This document shows positions 8,864 to 17,746 of a DNA stretch of 46,961 nucleotides, in pieces (within the stretch, counting starts at the first letter, position 1; each line of letters starts with the position of its first letter). The position numbers and the translations under genes were made by a program. Below the pieces are notes generated by a model. That model worked only from the letters and a program-made list of their open reading frames with translations, ran no database searches and was not told the DNA's origin. The stretch is taken from the NCBI GenBank assembly GCA_041178545.1, contig JBEGVB010000023.1, positions 1-46,961 on the forward strand. The letters run 5' to 3'. Source of the stretch: JBEATZ01 sp041178545. Its GTDB lineage: Bacteria > Planctomycetota > UBA1135 > UBA2386.

Positions 8864-8869
8864 TACTCT
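8864..8869 (+). promoter_or_regulatory. -10 element of sppA
   Basis: TACTCT within GGCTACTCTCGCGG ends 14 bases before the sppA ATG, predicting a leader of about 8 bases without a Shine-Dalgarno sequence. It lies in the 57-base region shared with the divergent kinase gene. Confidence 0.5.
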
Positions 8870-8883
8870 CGCGGCCGTTCCCC

Positions 8884-10695
8884 ATGAACATGATCCGAAC
8901 CGCCCTGTTGTTCTCGGCCCTGCTGCCCCTCCTCCCCGCCCAGGACGCCCCGGAGGCGAAGGCTGACGCACCTGCCGAGCCGTCCCTGCCCAAGGTGACC
9001 ACGCTGCGCCCTGCTGGCCTGTACCAGGACCTGGCCGAGGCCGGTTTCGACCTGACCTCCGCGCTCATGGGCGGCGGCTCCGTCCAGCCCAAGCCGTTCT
9101 ACGAGTTCCTCGAGCTGCTGACCGAGACGGCACGCAAGCACACGGCCGAGGCCCCCATGCTGCTCGACCTGACCGGCAGCCCGCTCATGAACCCCGCCCA
9201 GCTGCGCGAGGTCGAGCGCACCCTCGCTGCCATCCGCAAGGACGGCAAGAAGCTGGTCGCCTACGTCGAGAACGCAGGTCCCGTGGAGTACCAGCTCGCC
9301 GTGCAGTGCGACCGCATCCTGCTGGCGGACATGGGCGGCGTCGACCTCCGCTCACCGGCCCTCAACACGATGCACTTCCGCGACGCGATGGACCTGCTCG
9401 GCATCCAGGCCGAGGTCATCCGCGTGGGCGACTTCAAGGGCGCCGTCGAGCCCTACATGCTCAGCGAGATGTCGTCGCACCTGCGCAAGCACTACGAGAC
9501 CATGCTTGCCTCGATCAACGAGGACTTCGTCCGGCGCATCGCCGACGGCCGCAAGAAGGACGGGGCCGAGGTGCGCCGCCTGCAGGGGCTCCGCATCTTC
9601 ACGGCCAAGGAGGCCCTCGAGCTCGGTCTCGTCGACCGCATCGTCCCCTATGCAGGCGCACAGCGCGCCATGGCCACCGAGCTCGGCCAGCCCGCGGTCG
9701 AGCTGGTGGAGGCAGGCAAGAAGGCGCGGTCCAAGAACCGCGACCTGATGACCATCTTCACCGAGATGATGCGCGGCAAGGGCGGCAAGGACGAGGAGAT
9801 CGAGAGCCCGCAGCTCGTCGTCGTGCACCTGTCCGGAGCGATCGAGGACGGCGGCAAGGCGTCCCCAGGCGCCATCGTCTCCGGCCCGACGGTCGAGATG
9901 CTCGACAAGCTGGCCGAGAACAACGAGGTCAAGGGTGTCGTCGTGCGCATCAACTCGCCCGGCGGCAGCGCGACGGCCAGCGAGAACATCCGTCTCGCCC
10001 TGGAGCGGCTCGCGGCGAAGAAGCCGTTGGTGTTCTCGATGGGTGAGCTCGCCGCCTCCGGCGGTTACTGGATCACCATGATCGACCGCCCGATCCTCGC
10101 CGAGTCGGCGACCATCACGGGCTCGATCGGCGTGTTCGGCATGATCCTCAAGGCCGGGCCGCTCATGCGCCGCCTCGGCATCAAGAACGAGGTCGTGGCC
10201 CTCGACGAGGGACCGACCATGGAGGCGCTGGACCGTCCGATGCCCGAGACGCTCAAGCTGCGCATGCAGCAGATGACCGACTCGATCTACGCCATGTTCG
10301 TCGAGAAGGCGGCTGCCTCGCGCAAGATGAGCGTCGAGGCCCTCAATGCCGTCGCCGGCGGTCGCGTCTGGTCGGGCAAGCAGGCACTGGAGCGCGGCCT
10401 GGTGGACTCGCTCGGTGGTCTCGACGAGGCCCTCGCCATGGTGCGCACGCAGGCTGGCGTCGACGACAAGGTCGAGGTCAACCACCTGCCCAAGGCACGC
10501 AGTTTCGCCGACTCGCTGTTCGACTCCTTCGGCGGCGACGCCTCGGTGCAGTCGGCCCTGCAGCCGGGACTCACCACCATCGCAGCCCGGATGCTCCGCC
10601 TCGACGGCATCGTCGTGCTGTTGCGCGACGCGCTGGCACCGCAGGCGCGCCCCAAGGTGTGGGCGCTGATGCCCGCCACCGTCCGCGTCCAGTGA
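8884..10695 (+). CDS. sppA: Signal peptide peptidase SppA (protease IV, long form)
   Basis: 603 residues, the length of the two-domain 67-kDa type. The N-terminus MNMIRTALLFSALLPLLPAQ is a signal sequence or anchor. The N-terminal S49 repeat supplies the general-base Lys (K185 in VGDFKGAVEPY), and the C-terminal repeat supplies the nucleophile Ser (S392 in ELAASGGYW), matching the E. coli Lys209/Ser409 dyad. Other family motifs are INSPGGS and ITGSIGVFGM. It degrades signal peptides left in the membrane after export. The start is the first ATG after the -10 element; the frame is open further upstream only as antisense to the kinase. It is convergent with udk, with 21 bases between stops. Confidence 0.93.
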   Translation: MNMIRTALLFSALLPLLPAQDAPEAKADAPAEPSLPKVTTLRPAGLYQDLAEAGFDLTSALMGGGSVQPKPFYEFLELLTETARKHTAEAPMLLDLTGSPLMNPAQLREVERTLAAIRKDGKKLVAYVENAGPVEYQLAVQCDRILLADMGGVDLRSPALNTMHFRDAMDLLGIQAEVIRVGDFKGAVEPYMLSEMSSHLRKHYETMLASINEDFVRRIADGRKKDGAEVRRLQGLRIFTAKEALELGLVDRIVPYAGAQRAMATELGQPAVELVEAGKKARSKNRDLMTIFTEMMRGKGGKDEEIESPQLVVVHLSGAIEDGGKASPGAIVSGPTVEMLDKLAENNEVKGVVVRINSPGGSATASENIRLALERLAAKKPLVFSMGELAASGGYWITMIDRPILAESATITGSIGVFGMILKAGPLMRRLGIKNEVVALDEGPTMEALDRPMPETLKLRMQQMTDSIYAMFVEKAAASRKMSVEALNAVAGGRVWSGKQALERGLVDSLGGLDEALAMVRTQAGVDDKVEVNHLPKARSFADSLFDSFGGDASVQSALQPGLTTIAARMLRLDGIVVLLRDALAPQARPKVWALMPATVRVQ

Positions 10696-10716
10696 CGCGG
10701 CCGGCGGCTGGTCGGC

Positions 10717-11403
10717 TCAGCTCCTGGGCTCGGCCTGGGCCACGGTGTCGGTCACGGCACCCTCGGCCCGACTGCCGTGGCGACCGCAGGCGTCCAGCGC
10801 CGCAGCAATCCTGCGCGCAGCCGTGGCAACGTCCTCGGTGCCGGACACCACGAGGTCGCAGCTGGTGCGCGACGGCTCGACGAAGCGTTCGTGCATCGGC
10901 TGCACGGTTGCCTGCCACTGTGCCTTGACACTCTCCTCGGTGCGTCCACGGTCGCGCACGTCACGCTGGCTGCGCCTGCGGAAGCGCAGGTCCTTTGGGG
11001 CGTCGACGAACACGCGCAGGTCGAAGGACCGCTGCAGCTGGGGCAAGGCCAGCACCAGGATGCCCTCGACGAGGATCACCGGGCGCGGTGCCACCAGGTC
11101 GCCGTGCGCCATGCGCGTGTGGGTGGAGAAGTCGTACTTCGGCTTCACGACCTGCTGCCCCTCGCGCAGCTGGAGCAACTGCTTCACCAGCAACTCGTTC
11201 TCCAGGCTGTCAGGGTGGTCGAAGTTCACCAGTGCCCGCTGGTCCGGCGGCAGGTGGCCGAGGCAGCGGTAGTAGGAGTCGTGGTCCAGCACCGCGCACC
11301 GGTCGCCCAGGATCCTCGCCACTGCGCGGGCCAGCGTCGTCTTGCCGCTGCCCGAGCCGCCCGCGATCGCGAGCGTGAGCGGGGTGACCTTGGGGCGTTC
11401 CAT
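10717..11403 (-). CDS. udk: Uridine kinase
   Basis: 228 residues starting MERPKV. The P-loop GGSGSGKTT lies at about residues 15-23, followed by the uridine-kinase signature LDHDSYYR, the NFDHPDS motif, the YDFSTHTR substrate-binding loop and VILVEGILVL. It phosphorylates uridine and cytidine in pyrimidine salvage. The ATG at 11403 follows a TATCCT -10 element by 10 bases. The ATG overlaps, on the opposite strand, the first ATG of the glycosyltransferase gene through a shared CATG. The C-terminal 25 residues after the kinase fold look like a low-complexity tail. Confidence 0.93.
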   Translation of the reverse strand: MERPKVTPLTLAIAGGSGSGKTTLARAVARILGDRCAVLDHDSYYRCLGHLPPDQRALVNFDHPDSLENELLVKQLLQLREGQQVVKPKYDFSTHTRMAHGDLVAPRPVILVEGILVLALPQLQRSFDLRVFVDAPKDLRFRRRSQRDVRDRGRTEESVKAQWQATVQPMHERFVEPSRTSCDLVVSGTEDVATAARRIAAALDACGRHGSRAEGAVTDTVAQAEPRS

Positions 11404-12841
11404 GCGGGCAAGGAGGATAGCGACTGCAGCGGTTGCCGAGCAGGGGTGGGTTCGTTTCGATGCACCGGTGCCCCACGCCCTCTGGGTCCTGCTGCCACTG
11501 GCCGTGCTGCTGCGTGCGTGGGCCTGCCATGTGACCGAGGTTCCGGGCAGGGACGGGGCCACCTACCTCTGGATGGCGCAACAACTCGCGCACGGCGACG
11601 TGGCGGCATTCCTGTCGACGGTGTTCCACCCGCTCTACCCCGCGCTGGTGTCGCCGCTCCTTGCGTTGTTCCCCGGCCTCGACGCGGTGGTGGCAGGCCA
11701 GGTCGTTGCGGCCGGCTGCGCTGCGCTCGCGATCCTGCCGCTGGCAGCGATGGCACGCGCACTCCACGGGCCCCGGGTTGCTGCGTGGACCGCAGCCTTG
11801 TACGCGGTCGGCACGTGGTGGTGCAGGCACCCTGCAGAGTGCATGAGCGAGGGACCGTACCTGCTGCTGCTCGCCACCTGGGCGTGGGCCCTGCTTGAGC
11901 CGCGCGCCCTCGTGCGGCACGCCGTGGTCGCCGGTTTGGCTGCCGGGCTGGCGTGGCTCGCGCGCCCGGAAGGGCTCGCACTGGTTCCCGTCGGTGCCAC
12001 CTGGCTCGTCCTGCGCGGTCGCAGGAACCACGCAGCGTGGTCCGCTGCCGCAGCACTGCCACTGTGCGCACTGCTGCCCGTGGCGCTGGCGCTTGCGGGC
12101 AGGGGTCTCGTGCTCACGCCCAAGGCCGCCTTCGTCTACGCCGAGGGCGTCGGCGGTTCACCGTTCCCCGTGGTGCACTGGCTCGCCGAGTTCGCGAAGC
12201 AGCCACTCGCCTTGTTCGAGGCCATGGGCTTCGTCACGTTCCCGCTGGTGCTCGCAGGGTTGTGGCTCTCGCGACCCCATGCGTTGCGCAGTCCACCGGC
12301 ACTGTTGCTTGCCCCCCTGCTCGTGCAGTGCCTCGTGGCACCGGGTCTCTTCGCACACCACCGATTCCTCAACCCCCAGTGCATGCTGTTGCTGCCGTTT
12401 GCCGCGCTCACCCTGGACCGGTGGTTCGCGGCGCCCCGCACGCGCATGCTCGCCTGGACGGCGGTCGCCGCAGTCGTGGCGAGCGAGGCGCGGGTGCTCG
12501 CACCGCGGAACACGGGCCGTGCGGTGGAGCGCGAACTCGGCGTCGTCCTCGCAGACCAGCTCCAGACCGACGCATGGGTGGTCACGGACATGCCGCGGCT
12601 GGCCTTTTTTGCGGGCCGTAAGCCGCCGCCGCCCCGCCCCTTCACCCCAACCGACCTTAAGAACGCCCTCGCGGACCCGCACTGCACCCATCTCGCCATG
12701 GTGAAGGGACGCGGTGGCGTCGATGTCGATGTTCCTTCCTTGGCAGCGGCGGGGTTCGAGCCCATGATCCTCCCGTCTCGCCTTGCCGCCGTTGCCCAGG
12801 ACCGCGGCATCCTCGTGTTCTCCCGCACACCGCCCCGTTGA
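11402..12841 (+). CDS. GT-C type membrane glycosyltransferase-like protein
   Basis: Up to 479 residues with about 10 hydrophobic segments. The first long loop contains VPGRDGATYLWMAQQLAHGD, the acidic motif expected after TM1 of ArnT/PMT-like (GT39/GT83) enzymes that use polyprenyl-linked sugars. A soluble periplasmic domain occupies about residues 370-479. The acceptor is unknown. The start is ambiguous: the ATG at 11402 would place the udk promoter inside the coding sequence, whereas a GTG at 11468 begins just before TM1, leaves a real intergenic region, and has TTCGAT ending 6 bases upstream. I consider 11468 at least as likely. The HIT gene overlaps its stop by 4 bases. Confidence 0.75.
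   Translation: MRARRIATAAVAEQGWVRFDAPVPHALWVLLPLAVLLRAWACHVTEVPGRDGATYLWMAQQLAHGDVAAFLSTVFHPLYPALVSPLLALFPGLDAVVAGQVVAAGCAALAILPLAAMARALHGPRVAAWTAALYAVGTWWCRHPAECMSEGPYLLLLATWAWALLEPRALVRHAVVAGLAAGLAWLARPEGLALVPVGATWLVLRGRRNHAAWSAAAALPLCALLPVALALAGRGLVLTPKAAFVYAEGVGGSPFPVVHWLAEFAKQPLALFEAMGFVTFPLVLAGLWLSRPHALRSPPALLLAPLLVQCLVAPGLFAHHRFLNPQCMLLLPFAALTLDRWFAAPRTRMLAWTAVAAVVASEARVLAPRNTGRAVERELGVVLADQLQTDAWVVTDMPRLAFFAGRKPPPPRPFTPTDLKNALADPHCTHLAMVKGRGGVDVDVPSLAAAGFEPMILPSRLAAVAQDRGILVFSRTPPR
11414..11419 (-). promoter_or_regulatory. -10 element of udk
   Basis: TATCCT on the minus strand within CGCTATCCTCCTTGCCC, nearly identical to the tRNA-Arg promoter, ends 10 bases before the udk ATG. This predicts a leader of about 4 bases. 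Confidence 0.5.
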
Positions 12842-13185
12842 GCTACGACCCCGAAAACATCTTCGCGCGCATCCTGCGCAAGGAGATCCCGGCCGCGCTG
12901 CTGCACGAGGACGAGCACTGCATCGCCTTCCGCGACATTGCCCCACAGGCGCCGTTCCACGCGCTGGTGGTGCCGCGCAAGCCGCTCGCCAGGCTGGGTG
13001 AGGCGACGGCAGCAGATGCTCCCGTGCTCGGGCACCTGCTCACCGTCGCGGCACACCTGGCGCGCAGTCATGGCCACGCCGACTTCCGCACCGTGGTCAA
13101 CAGCGGCGCGGGCGCGGGCCAGACCGTCTTCCACCTCCACGTCCACGTGCTCGCCGGCCGCGACCTGCGCTGGCCCCCCGGATGA
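12838..13185 (+). CDS. HIT family (histidine triad) hydrolase
   Basis: 115 residues, the usual size of Hint/HinT proteins. It has the N-terminal ENIFARILRKEIPA motif, the DIAPQAPFHALVVPRK strand region and the catalytic triad HLHVHVL at H99, H101 and H103. HIT enzymes hydrolyse AMP-N-epsilon-lysine, AMP-NH2 or related nucleoside phosphoramidates. The start is TTG at 12838, overlapping the previous stop as TTGA; no ATG is available that keeps the conserved N-terminus. It is followed by the TPR gene through an ATGA overlap, so the three genes form one transcription unit. Confidence 0.9.
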   Translation: MSYDPENIFARILRKEIPAALLHEDEHCIAFRDIAPQAPFHALVVPRKPLARLGEATAADAPVLGHLLTVAAHLARSHGHADFRTVVNSGAGAGQTVFHLHVHVLAGRDLRWPPG

Positions 13186-14963
13186 TGCACCACGTGCCCG
13201 ACGTGATGTTCCTGCCGCTCGCCGCGATCGAAGCCGAGTCGTTCGGCGATCTCGACGCGGGCCTGCTCGCGCGCAGGATCCCCGACTTCGTGCACCAGTT
13301 GCTCAACCAGGGCCAGCACGGCCCCACGGGCATGCTCGAGGTGCAGACATCGCCGGACGAGGGCCCCGTCGACTGGGTGCGGCTCGACGAGCCGCTCTCC
13401 TCGGACGAGGCCTTCGACATGCTGCCGCAGGGCGACCGGTCGCGCGCGGTGGTGGGTGGCACCCTGCAGCGGTCGGGCGACCAGCTGCAGGTGGAGTTCC
13501 ACGTGTTCTTCGCCGGTGACGCCGACGGTTTCCGCAGCCAGACCGCCGGCAACGTGACCGTCGCAGACCCAGTCCCCGGCCTGCTGCAGATCGCGCGCAG
13601 GCTCGCGCGGTTGCTCGAACTGCAGTGGATGGAGCCGCCGAAGGGGCTGCTCACCGGCAACGGCAAGGCATTCCTCGCGTTCCTGCACGGCCTCGACAAT
13701 GCGATGCTGCTCAGCGGCGACCTGCAGATCGAGGTGCGCGGCGAGCTCTACGCGTTGATGCAGCCGTTTGCCGACGCGCTCGCGCTCGACCCCTGCTTCG
13801 GCCTCGCACTGCGCGTGGCGCACTCGACGCTCGCGATGGCGCTCGAGGACCGCAGGCTCGACAAGGCCGACTGCCAGCGTTTCCTCGACCGTTGCTACTC
13901 GTTGCACCCCGTCGACGGCGAGGGCTGCGTCGCGGTTGCCGACCAGCTCAGCGAGCTGGGCGACGACCAGCGGGCGCTGTCGTGGCTCGAGCACGCAGCC
14001 ACCATGGACCCGCCGCCGGCCCGCGGGCTGGAGAGCCTCGGCATCCTGCTGGCCAGGAAGGGCCAGACGATCGAGGCCCGCGACCACTGGCTGAAGGGCC
14101 TGTCCCTGGACGGCCACCCCGACTTCTTCGCCCACCTTGCTCGCCTGTACTTCAGCGAGTCGAAGAACCCCGACGCATGGGACATGGTGATGCGCGGCTT
14201 GCGGCGCCTGCACGAGCGCGCGGTGCGCAGCAGCGAGTGGGAGGACCACGAGCGCGGCGCCGGTGTCATGCTGGAGTACCTCAACGAGCACCTGGCCGAC
14301 CTGCAGCCGCCTGACGGCCTGAAGGAACAGTTGCTGGACCTGTGCGGGGTGCTCGACGGCGAGGACCGGGTCGACCTCGGTCTCTGCCTGATGAAGCTGG
14401 GAGCCACCCAGCAGGCCGCCGTGGAGCTCGAGGAGGCACTGCGGGACGAGCGCGTGACGGAGGGCCTTCGCGACGATGCCGTGCGCGCGCTGCTCGTGGC
14501 ATCCGAGCCAGACTTCGAACGGCGCTTCAACGTGGTGACGGAAGGCGTGCTGCAGGGCCTGAGCCCGGCCCGGCACCTGTCGCAGCTGCGCCGCTGGGTG
14601 GACAAGCAACCCGAGTTCTGGCCAGCCCTCTACCTCGCGGCCATCGCACGTCGTCGCATGAACGACCTGGACGCGGCCGTCGACCTGTTCGAGGCCGCGC
14701 TGGAGATCTCCCCGTTCCACCCCGACATCCTGCGCGAGATGGCCGTTGCGTTCGACGAGCGCGGCAACCCCAAGCGCGCCTGGGAGCTGGTCGACCAGGC
14801 GATCGAGGAGCGGCCGGACGACATCGTGCTCTATGCCGACCGTGCCATCTACCTCATGCGCCTTGGTCGCATGGACGAGGCGCGTCACACCGTGCAAGAC
14901 GGCCTGCGGCTGGACCCGGCCAACGACGAGTTGCGTCGGCTCGAGCGCCAGCTGCGCGCCTGA
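13182..14963 (+). CDS. TPR-repeat protein
   Basis: 593 residues. No signal peptide is apparent. Residues about 1-150 resemble the N-terminal domain of adenylate-cyclase-associated or FlgO-like proteins, with small-residue strands and the stretch DRSRAVVGGTLQRSGDQLQVEFHVF, which looks like the test for additive effects seen in SPOR/FlgO-type domains (weak). From about residue 190 it consists of helix pairs with TPR spacing, clearest at about 255-330 (ALSWLEHAATMDPPPARGLE, ARDHWLKGLSLDG) and 490-593 (AAVDLFEAALEISPFHPDI, ARHTVQDGLRLDPANDEL). It is probably a protein-interaction scaffold. It is translationally coupled to the HIT gene (ATGA) and convergent with the protease at 14979. Confidence 0.75.
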   Translation: MMHHVPDVMFLPLAAIEAESFGDLDAGLLARRIPDFVHQLLNQGQHGPTGMLEVQTSPDEGPVDWVRLDEPLSSDEAFDMLPQGDRSRAVVGGTLQRSGDQLQVEFHVFFAGDADGFRSQTAGNVTVADPVPGLLQIARRLARLLELQWMEPPKGLLTGNGKAFLAFLHGLDNAMLLSGDLQIEVRGELYALMQPFADALALDPCFGLALRVAHSTLAMALEDRRLDKADCQRFLDRCYSLHPVDGEGCVAVADQLSELGDDQRALSWLEHAATMDPPPARGLESLGILLARKGQTIEARDHWLKGLSLDGHPDFFAHLARLYFSESKNPDAWDMVMRGLRRLHERAVRSSEWEDHERGAGVMLEYLNEHLADLQPPDGLKEQLLDLCGVLDGEDRVDLGLCLMKLGATQQAAVELEEALRDERVTEGLRDDAVRALLVASEPDFERRFNVVTEGVLQGLSPARHLSQLRRWVDKQPEFWPALYLAAIARRRMNDLDAAVDLFEAALEISPFHPDILREMAVAFDERGNPKRAWELVDQAIEERPDDIVLYADRAIYLMRLGRMDEARHTVQDGLRLDPANDELRRLERQLRA

Positions 14964-14978
14964 GGCCGGTCCGCCTGC

Positions 14979-16166
14979 TCAGTCGCCCTTGCTGACCTGC
15001 GCTGCCGTCGCGTCCGCGGCCACGGTCGTGCTGCCGTCGAGCAGGTGGTCGAGGCCCTCGCCGCGCAGCCAGTCGCGCACCGTGTCGATGGGCGTGCAGA
15101 GCCCCATGTGGGGGATCACCACCGGGTTGCCCTTGCCGTGCGTGTAGATCTTGGAGAACACGCCGATCAGCCGTCGCGAGTTGGCGTGGTACACGCCGCC
15201 ACCGCTGTTCCCGAAGTAGGTGGGGGCCGTGATCATCCAGTAGTTGGAACCGTTCAGCTCGTTCGACAGCGAGCTCACTTGTCCGTGCGAGGGCACGGGG
15301 TCGTTGCCGAGCGGGCAGCCCACGGCACACACGGGGTCCCACACGCGGACCGAGTCGCTCCGGTGCTCGGGCTGCACCAGTGCCACGTACGGGTAGGTGC
15401 GCTCGCCATCGAGACGGACCAAGGCACTGTCGATGCGCGGGTTGCCGGTCACGTAGTGGCCCTTGGCCACCACCTTGCCCTCCGGCAGGTACACCGTCAC
15501 GTCGAAGCCCTCGGTCTCCGCCTTGGGCGTGTCGGCCAGGATGTTCCGCACCACGTGGTTCGCGGTCAGCACCCACGACTCGTGCTTCGAGGTCTTCGGG
15601 TTGAGGCCCGAGAACACCATGGTGCCGGAGCCGACCGTGTCCACGCCGTTGAGCTGCACGGTGGGCAGCAGCATGGAATTGGTCAGCTGGCGGGCGTCCG
15701 GCAGCACGGCATCTGCGATCTGCGCGACCTCCTGCTGCGTCGCGAGGATGCGCCTGGTGGCATCCTGCTCCTTGGCGCGCACCTCGTCGATGTACGCGTC
15801 GACCATTGCACGCGTGCGCTCGGACGTCGTGCGGTACTCGGAGCGAAGCTGGGCAAGCTCGGCGCGTTCGCGTTCCAGCTGCTGCTGCAGCGTTCGTGCG
15901 AGCTCGGTGCCCTTGCTGGCGTGCTGCAGCTGGTTGTCCAGCTCCTGCATCCGCAGCTCCAGCTCGCCCAGCAACTGCTCGCGCACCTGGAGCAACTCGC
16001 CGATCTCCGCCTTCTTGGTGGTGGTCGCAACCGCCTGCTCCAGCCGGCTGCGCAGGTCGTCGATCTCCCGCACGCTCATCTGCAGGCGGGCCATCTGGCT
16101 GTGGAAACCGACCATGGCGGCGACGGCGGCGATGCCGCAACCGATCTCGACGAGGGTGCGCTTCAC
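14979..16166 (-). CDS. Membrane-anchored coiled-coil trypsin-like serine protease
   Basis: 395 residues from a GTG at 16166 with GAGAAAGG just upstream. Residues 1-25 form a membrane anchor (VEIGCGIAAVAAMVGF). Residues about 30-150 are a long heptad-rich coiled coil (RSRLEQ, ELELRMQELDNQL, LQQQLERERAELAQL). Residues about 165-375 are a chymotrypsin-fold S1 domain with H204 (TANHVV), D246 (RIDSALVRL) and S321 (YFGNSGGG), a complete catalytic triad. There is no PDZ domain, unlike DegP/HtrA. The domain order suggests a periplasmic protease held away from the membrane, perhaps as an oligomer. It diverges from ribBA with a 247-base gap. Target unknown. Confidence 0.82.
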   Translation of the reverse strand: MKRTLVEIGCGIAAVAAMVGFHSQMARLQMSVREIDDLRSRLEQAVATTTKKAEIGELLQVREQLLGELELRMQELDNQLQHASKGTELARTLQQQLERERAELAQLRSEYRTTSERTRAMVDAYIDEVRAKEQDATRRILATQQEVAQIADAVLPDARQLTNSMLLPTVQLNGVDTVGSGTMVFSGLNPKTSKHESWVLTANHVVRNILADTPKAETEGFDVTVYLPEGKVVAKGHYVTGNPRIDSALVRLDGERTYPYVALVQPEHRSDSVRVWDPVCAVGCPLGNDPVPSHGQVSSLSNELNGSNYWMITAPTYFGNSGGGVYHANSRRLIGVFSKIYTHGKGNPVVIPHMGLCTPIDTVRDWLRGEGLDHLLDGSTTVAADATAAQVSKGD

Positions 16167-16413
16167 AAGTTGCCTTTCTCCAACGGCATGCGCCGCTGCA
16201 TCCGGTGGGATCGGCTCCGCCGACGAGGCCGCTGAAGCACAATCGAACGGTCTGCGGGCCCTGTCCCGAACGTCCCGTGGCACCGGCGGCTCGGCCCGTG
16301 GGTCAGGGCGGTGTCCCTGCAGGACCTGTCGCACACACCGACACTGTCGCAACTTCGCGCAGGGAACGGCGAATCGCTACACTCCTCGCCCCTCCGACTC
16401 CGGCAACCAGCCC
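16167..16413. other. Divergent intergenic region, protease/ribBA
   Basis: 247 bases between two divergent starts. It contains the ribBA -10 element near its right end and no credible small gene. I looked for an FMN riboswitch before ribBA and saw none; the predicted leader of about 24 bases is too short to hold one. Confidence 0.4.
16378..16383 (+). promoter_or_regulatory. -10 element of ribBA
   Basis: TACACT within CGCTACACTCCTCGCCCC closely matches the motif before ychF and udk. It ends 30 bases before the ATG at 16414, giving a short leader without a Shine-Dalgarno sequence. Confidence 0.45.
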
Positions 16414-17646
16414 ATGACCTTCTCCCCGATCCCCGAGATCCTCGACGAACTGCGCGCCGGCAGGCCCATCATCCTGGTCGACGATCCCAACCGGGAGAAC
16501 GAGGGCGACCTCTGCTTCGCGGCCGAGTTCGCCACGCCCGAGCTGGTCAACCAGATGATCCGCGACGCGCGCGGCTGGGTCTGTCTGGCACTGGAAGGTG
16601 CCATCTGCGACCAGCTGGGGCTCTCCATGCAGGTGCAGGAGAACGGCTCGCGGTTCGGCACCGCGTTCACCGTCACCATCGAGGCGCGCGAGGGCGTCAC
16701 CACGGGCATCTCGGCCCGCGACCGCGCCACCACGATCCTCGCCGCGGTGAAGCCCGACGCAAAGCCCACCGACGTCGTCAGACCCGGCCACGTGGCACCG
16801 CTTCGCGCGCGCGACGGCGGCGTGCTGGTGCGCACCGGCCAGACCGAGGGCATCGTCGACCTCTGCCGTCTCGCCGGACTGCGTCCCGCAGGCGTGATCT
16901 GCGAGATCATCAAGGACGACGGCGAGATGGCGCGCGTGCCCGACCTCGAGGTCTTCTCGGCCAGGCACGGGATCAAGATGGCGGCCATCGCCGACCTCGT
17001 GGAGTACCGCCGTCGCCGAGAGCGCCTGATCGACCGCGTGGTCTCCACGGTGATGCCGACCAGCTTCGGTCCCTTCGACAGCCACACCTACGTGAGCCGC
17101 GTCGACGGACGCGTCCACGTTGCGCTGACCGTCGGCATCGACCGGCCCGCGGACCACGGCAGGTTCCCGCCCATCGAGCAGCCGGTCATGGTGCGGGTCC
17201 ACTCGCAGTGCCTCACGGGCGACGTGTTCGGCTCGCTGCGGTGCGACTGCGGCCCACAGCTCCACCAGGCGATGGAGCGGATCCAGAAGGAGGGCCGCGG
17301 CGTGCTGCTCTACATCAGCCAGGAAGGGCGCGGCATCGGCCTTGCCAACAAGCTGCGGGCCTATGCGCTGCAGGAGAAGGGGCTCGACACGGTGGAGGCC
17401 AACACCCACCTCGGGTTCCGCCCCGACGAACGCGAGTTCGGCACTGGCGCCCAGATCCTGCACGACCTCGGGGTGCGCCAGCTCCGGCTGCTCACCAACA
17501 ACCCCAAGAAGCTCACCGGCCTGCAGGGCTACGGCCTCGAGGTGGTGGAGCAGCTGCCGATCCGGATCGAACCCAACCCCCACAACGCCAAGTACTTGGA
17601 AGCGAAGCGGGACAAGATGGGGCACCTGCTGGACCGGCGCGACTGA
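16414..17646 (+). CDS. ribBA: Bifunctional DHBP synthase / GTP cyclohydrolase II
   Basis: 410 residues. The N-terminal half is RibB, making 3,4-dihydroxy-2-butanone 4-phosphate from ribulose 5-phosphate, with the DDPNRENEGDL acidic loop. The C-terminal half is RibA, opening GTP, with the zinc cysteines C266, C277 and C279 in CLTGDVFGSLRCDCG and the EGRGIGL loop. Together they start both branches of riboflavin synthesis. The metal-binding His of the usual RibB GHTEA motif is Gln here (Q143 in RTGQTEG); I believe related lineages carry the same variant, but this is from memory. The first ATG after the promoter is used. It stands alone, 100 bases upstream of the sigma-factor operon. Confidence 0.95.
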   Translation: MTFSPIPEILDELRAGRPIILVDDPNRENEGDLCFAAEFATPELVNQMIRDARGWVCLALEGAICDQLGLSMQVQENGSRFGTAFTVTIEAREGVTTGISARDRATTILAAVKPDAKPTDVVRPGHVAPLRARDGGVLVRTGQTEGIVDLCRLAGLRPAGVICEIIKDDGEMARVPDLEVFSARHGIKMAAIADLVEYRRRRERLIDRVVSTVMPTSFGPFDSHTYVSRVDGRVHVALTVGIDRPADHGRFPPIEQPVMVRVHSQCLTGDVFGSLRCDCGPQLHQAMERIQKEGRGVLLYISQEGRGIGLANKLRAYALQEKGLDTVEANTHLGFRPDEREFGTGAQILHDLGVRQLRLLTNNPKKLTGLQGYGLEVVEQLPIRIEPNPHNAKYLEAKRDKMGHLLDRRD

Positions 17647-17746
17647 GGCGCTCCGGACGGGATCGGCACCGGCACCGGCTCATTTCCAGCCGCCCGCCCC
17701 CGACGAGGTGGGAAGATTCGGCGCGCTGGCGCATCCAAGCCAGCCC

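Noticed and set aside
11342..11401. N-terminal extension of the glycosyltransferase to 11342
   Set aside because: It would overlap the P-loop region of udk on the opposite strand and adds residues without membrane or family character.
16167..16413. FMN riboswitch upstream of ribBA
   Set aside because: The conserved junction motifs are not visible, and the predicted leader is only about 24 bases.
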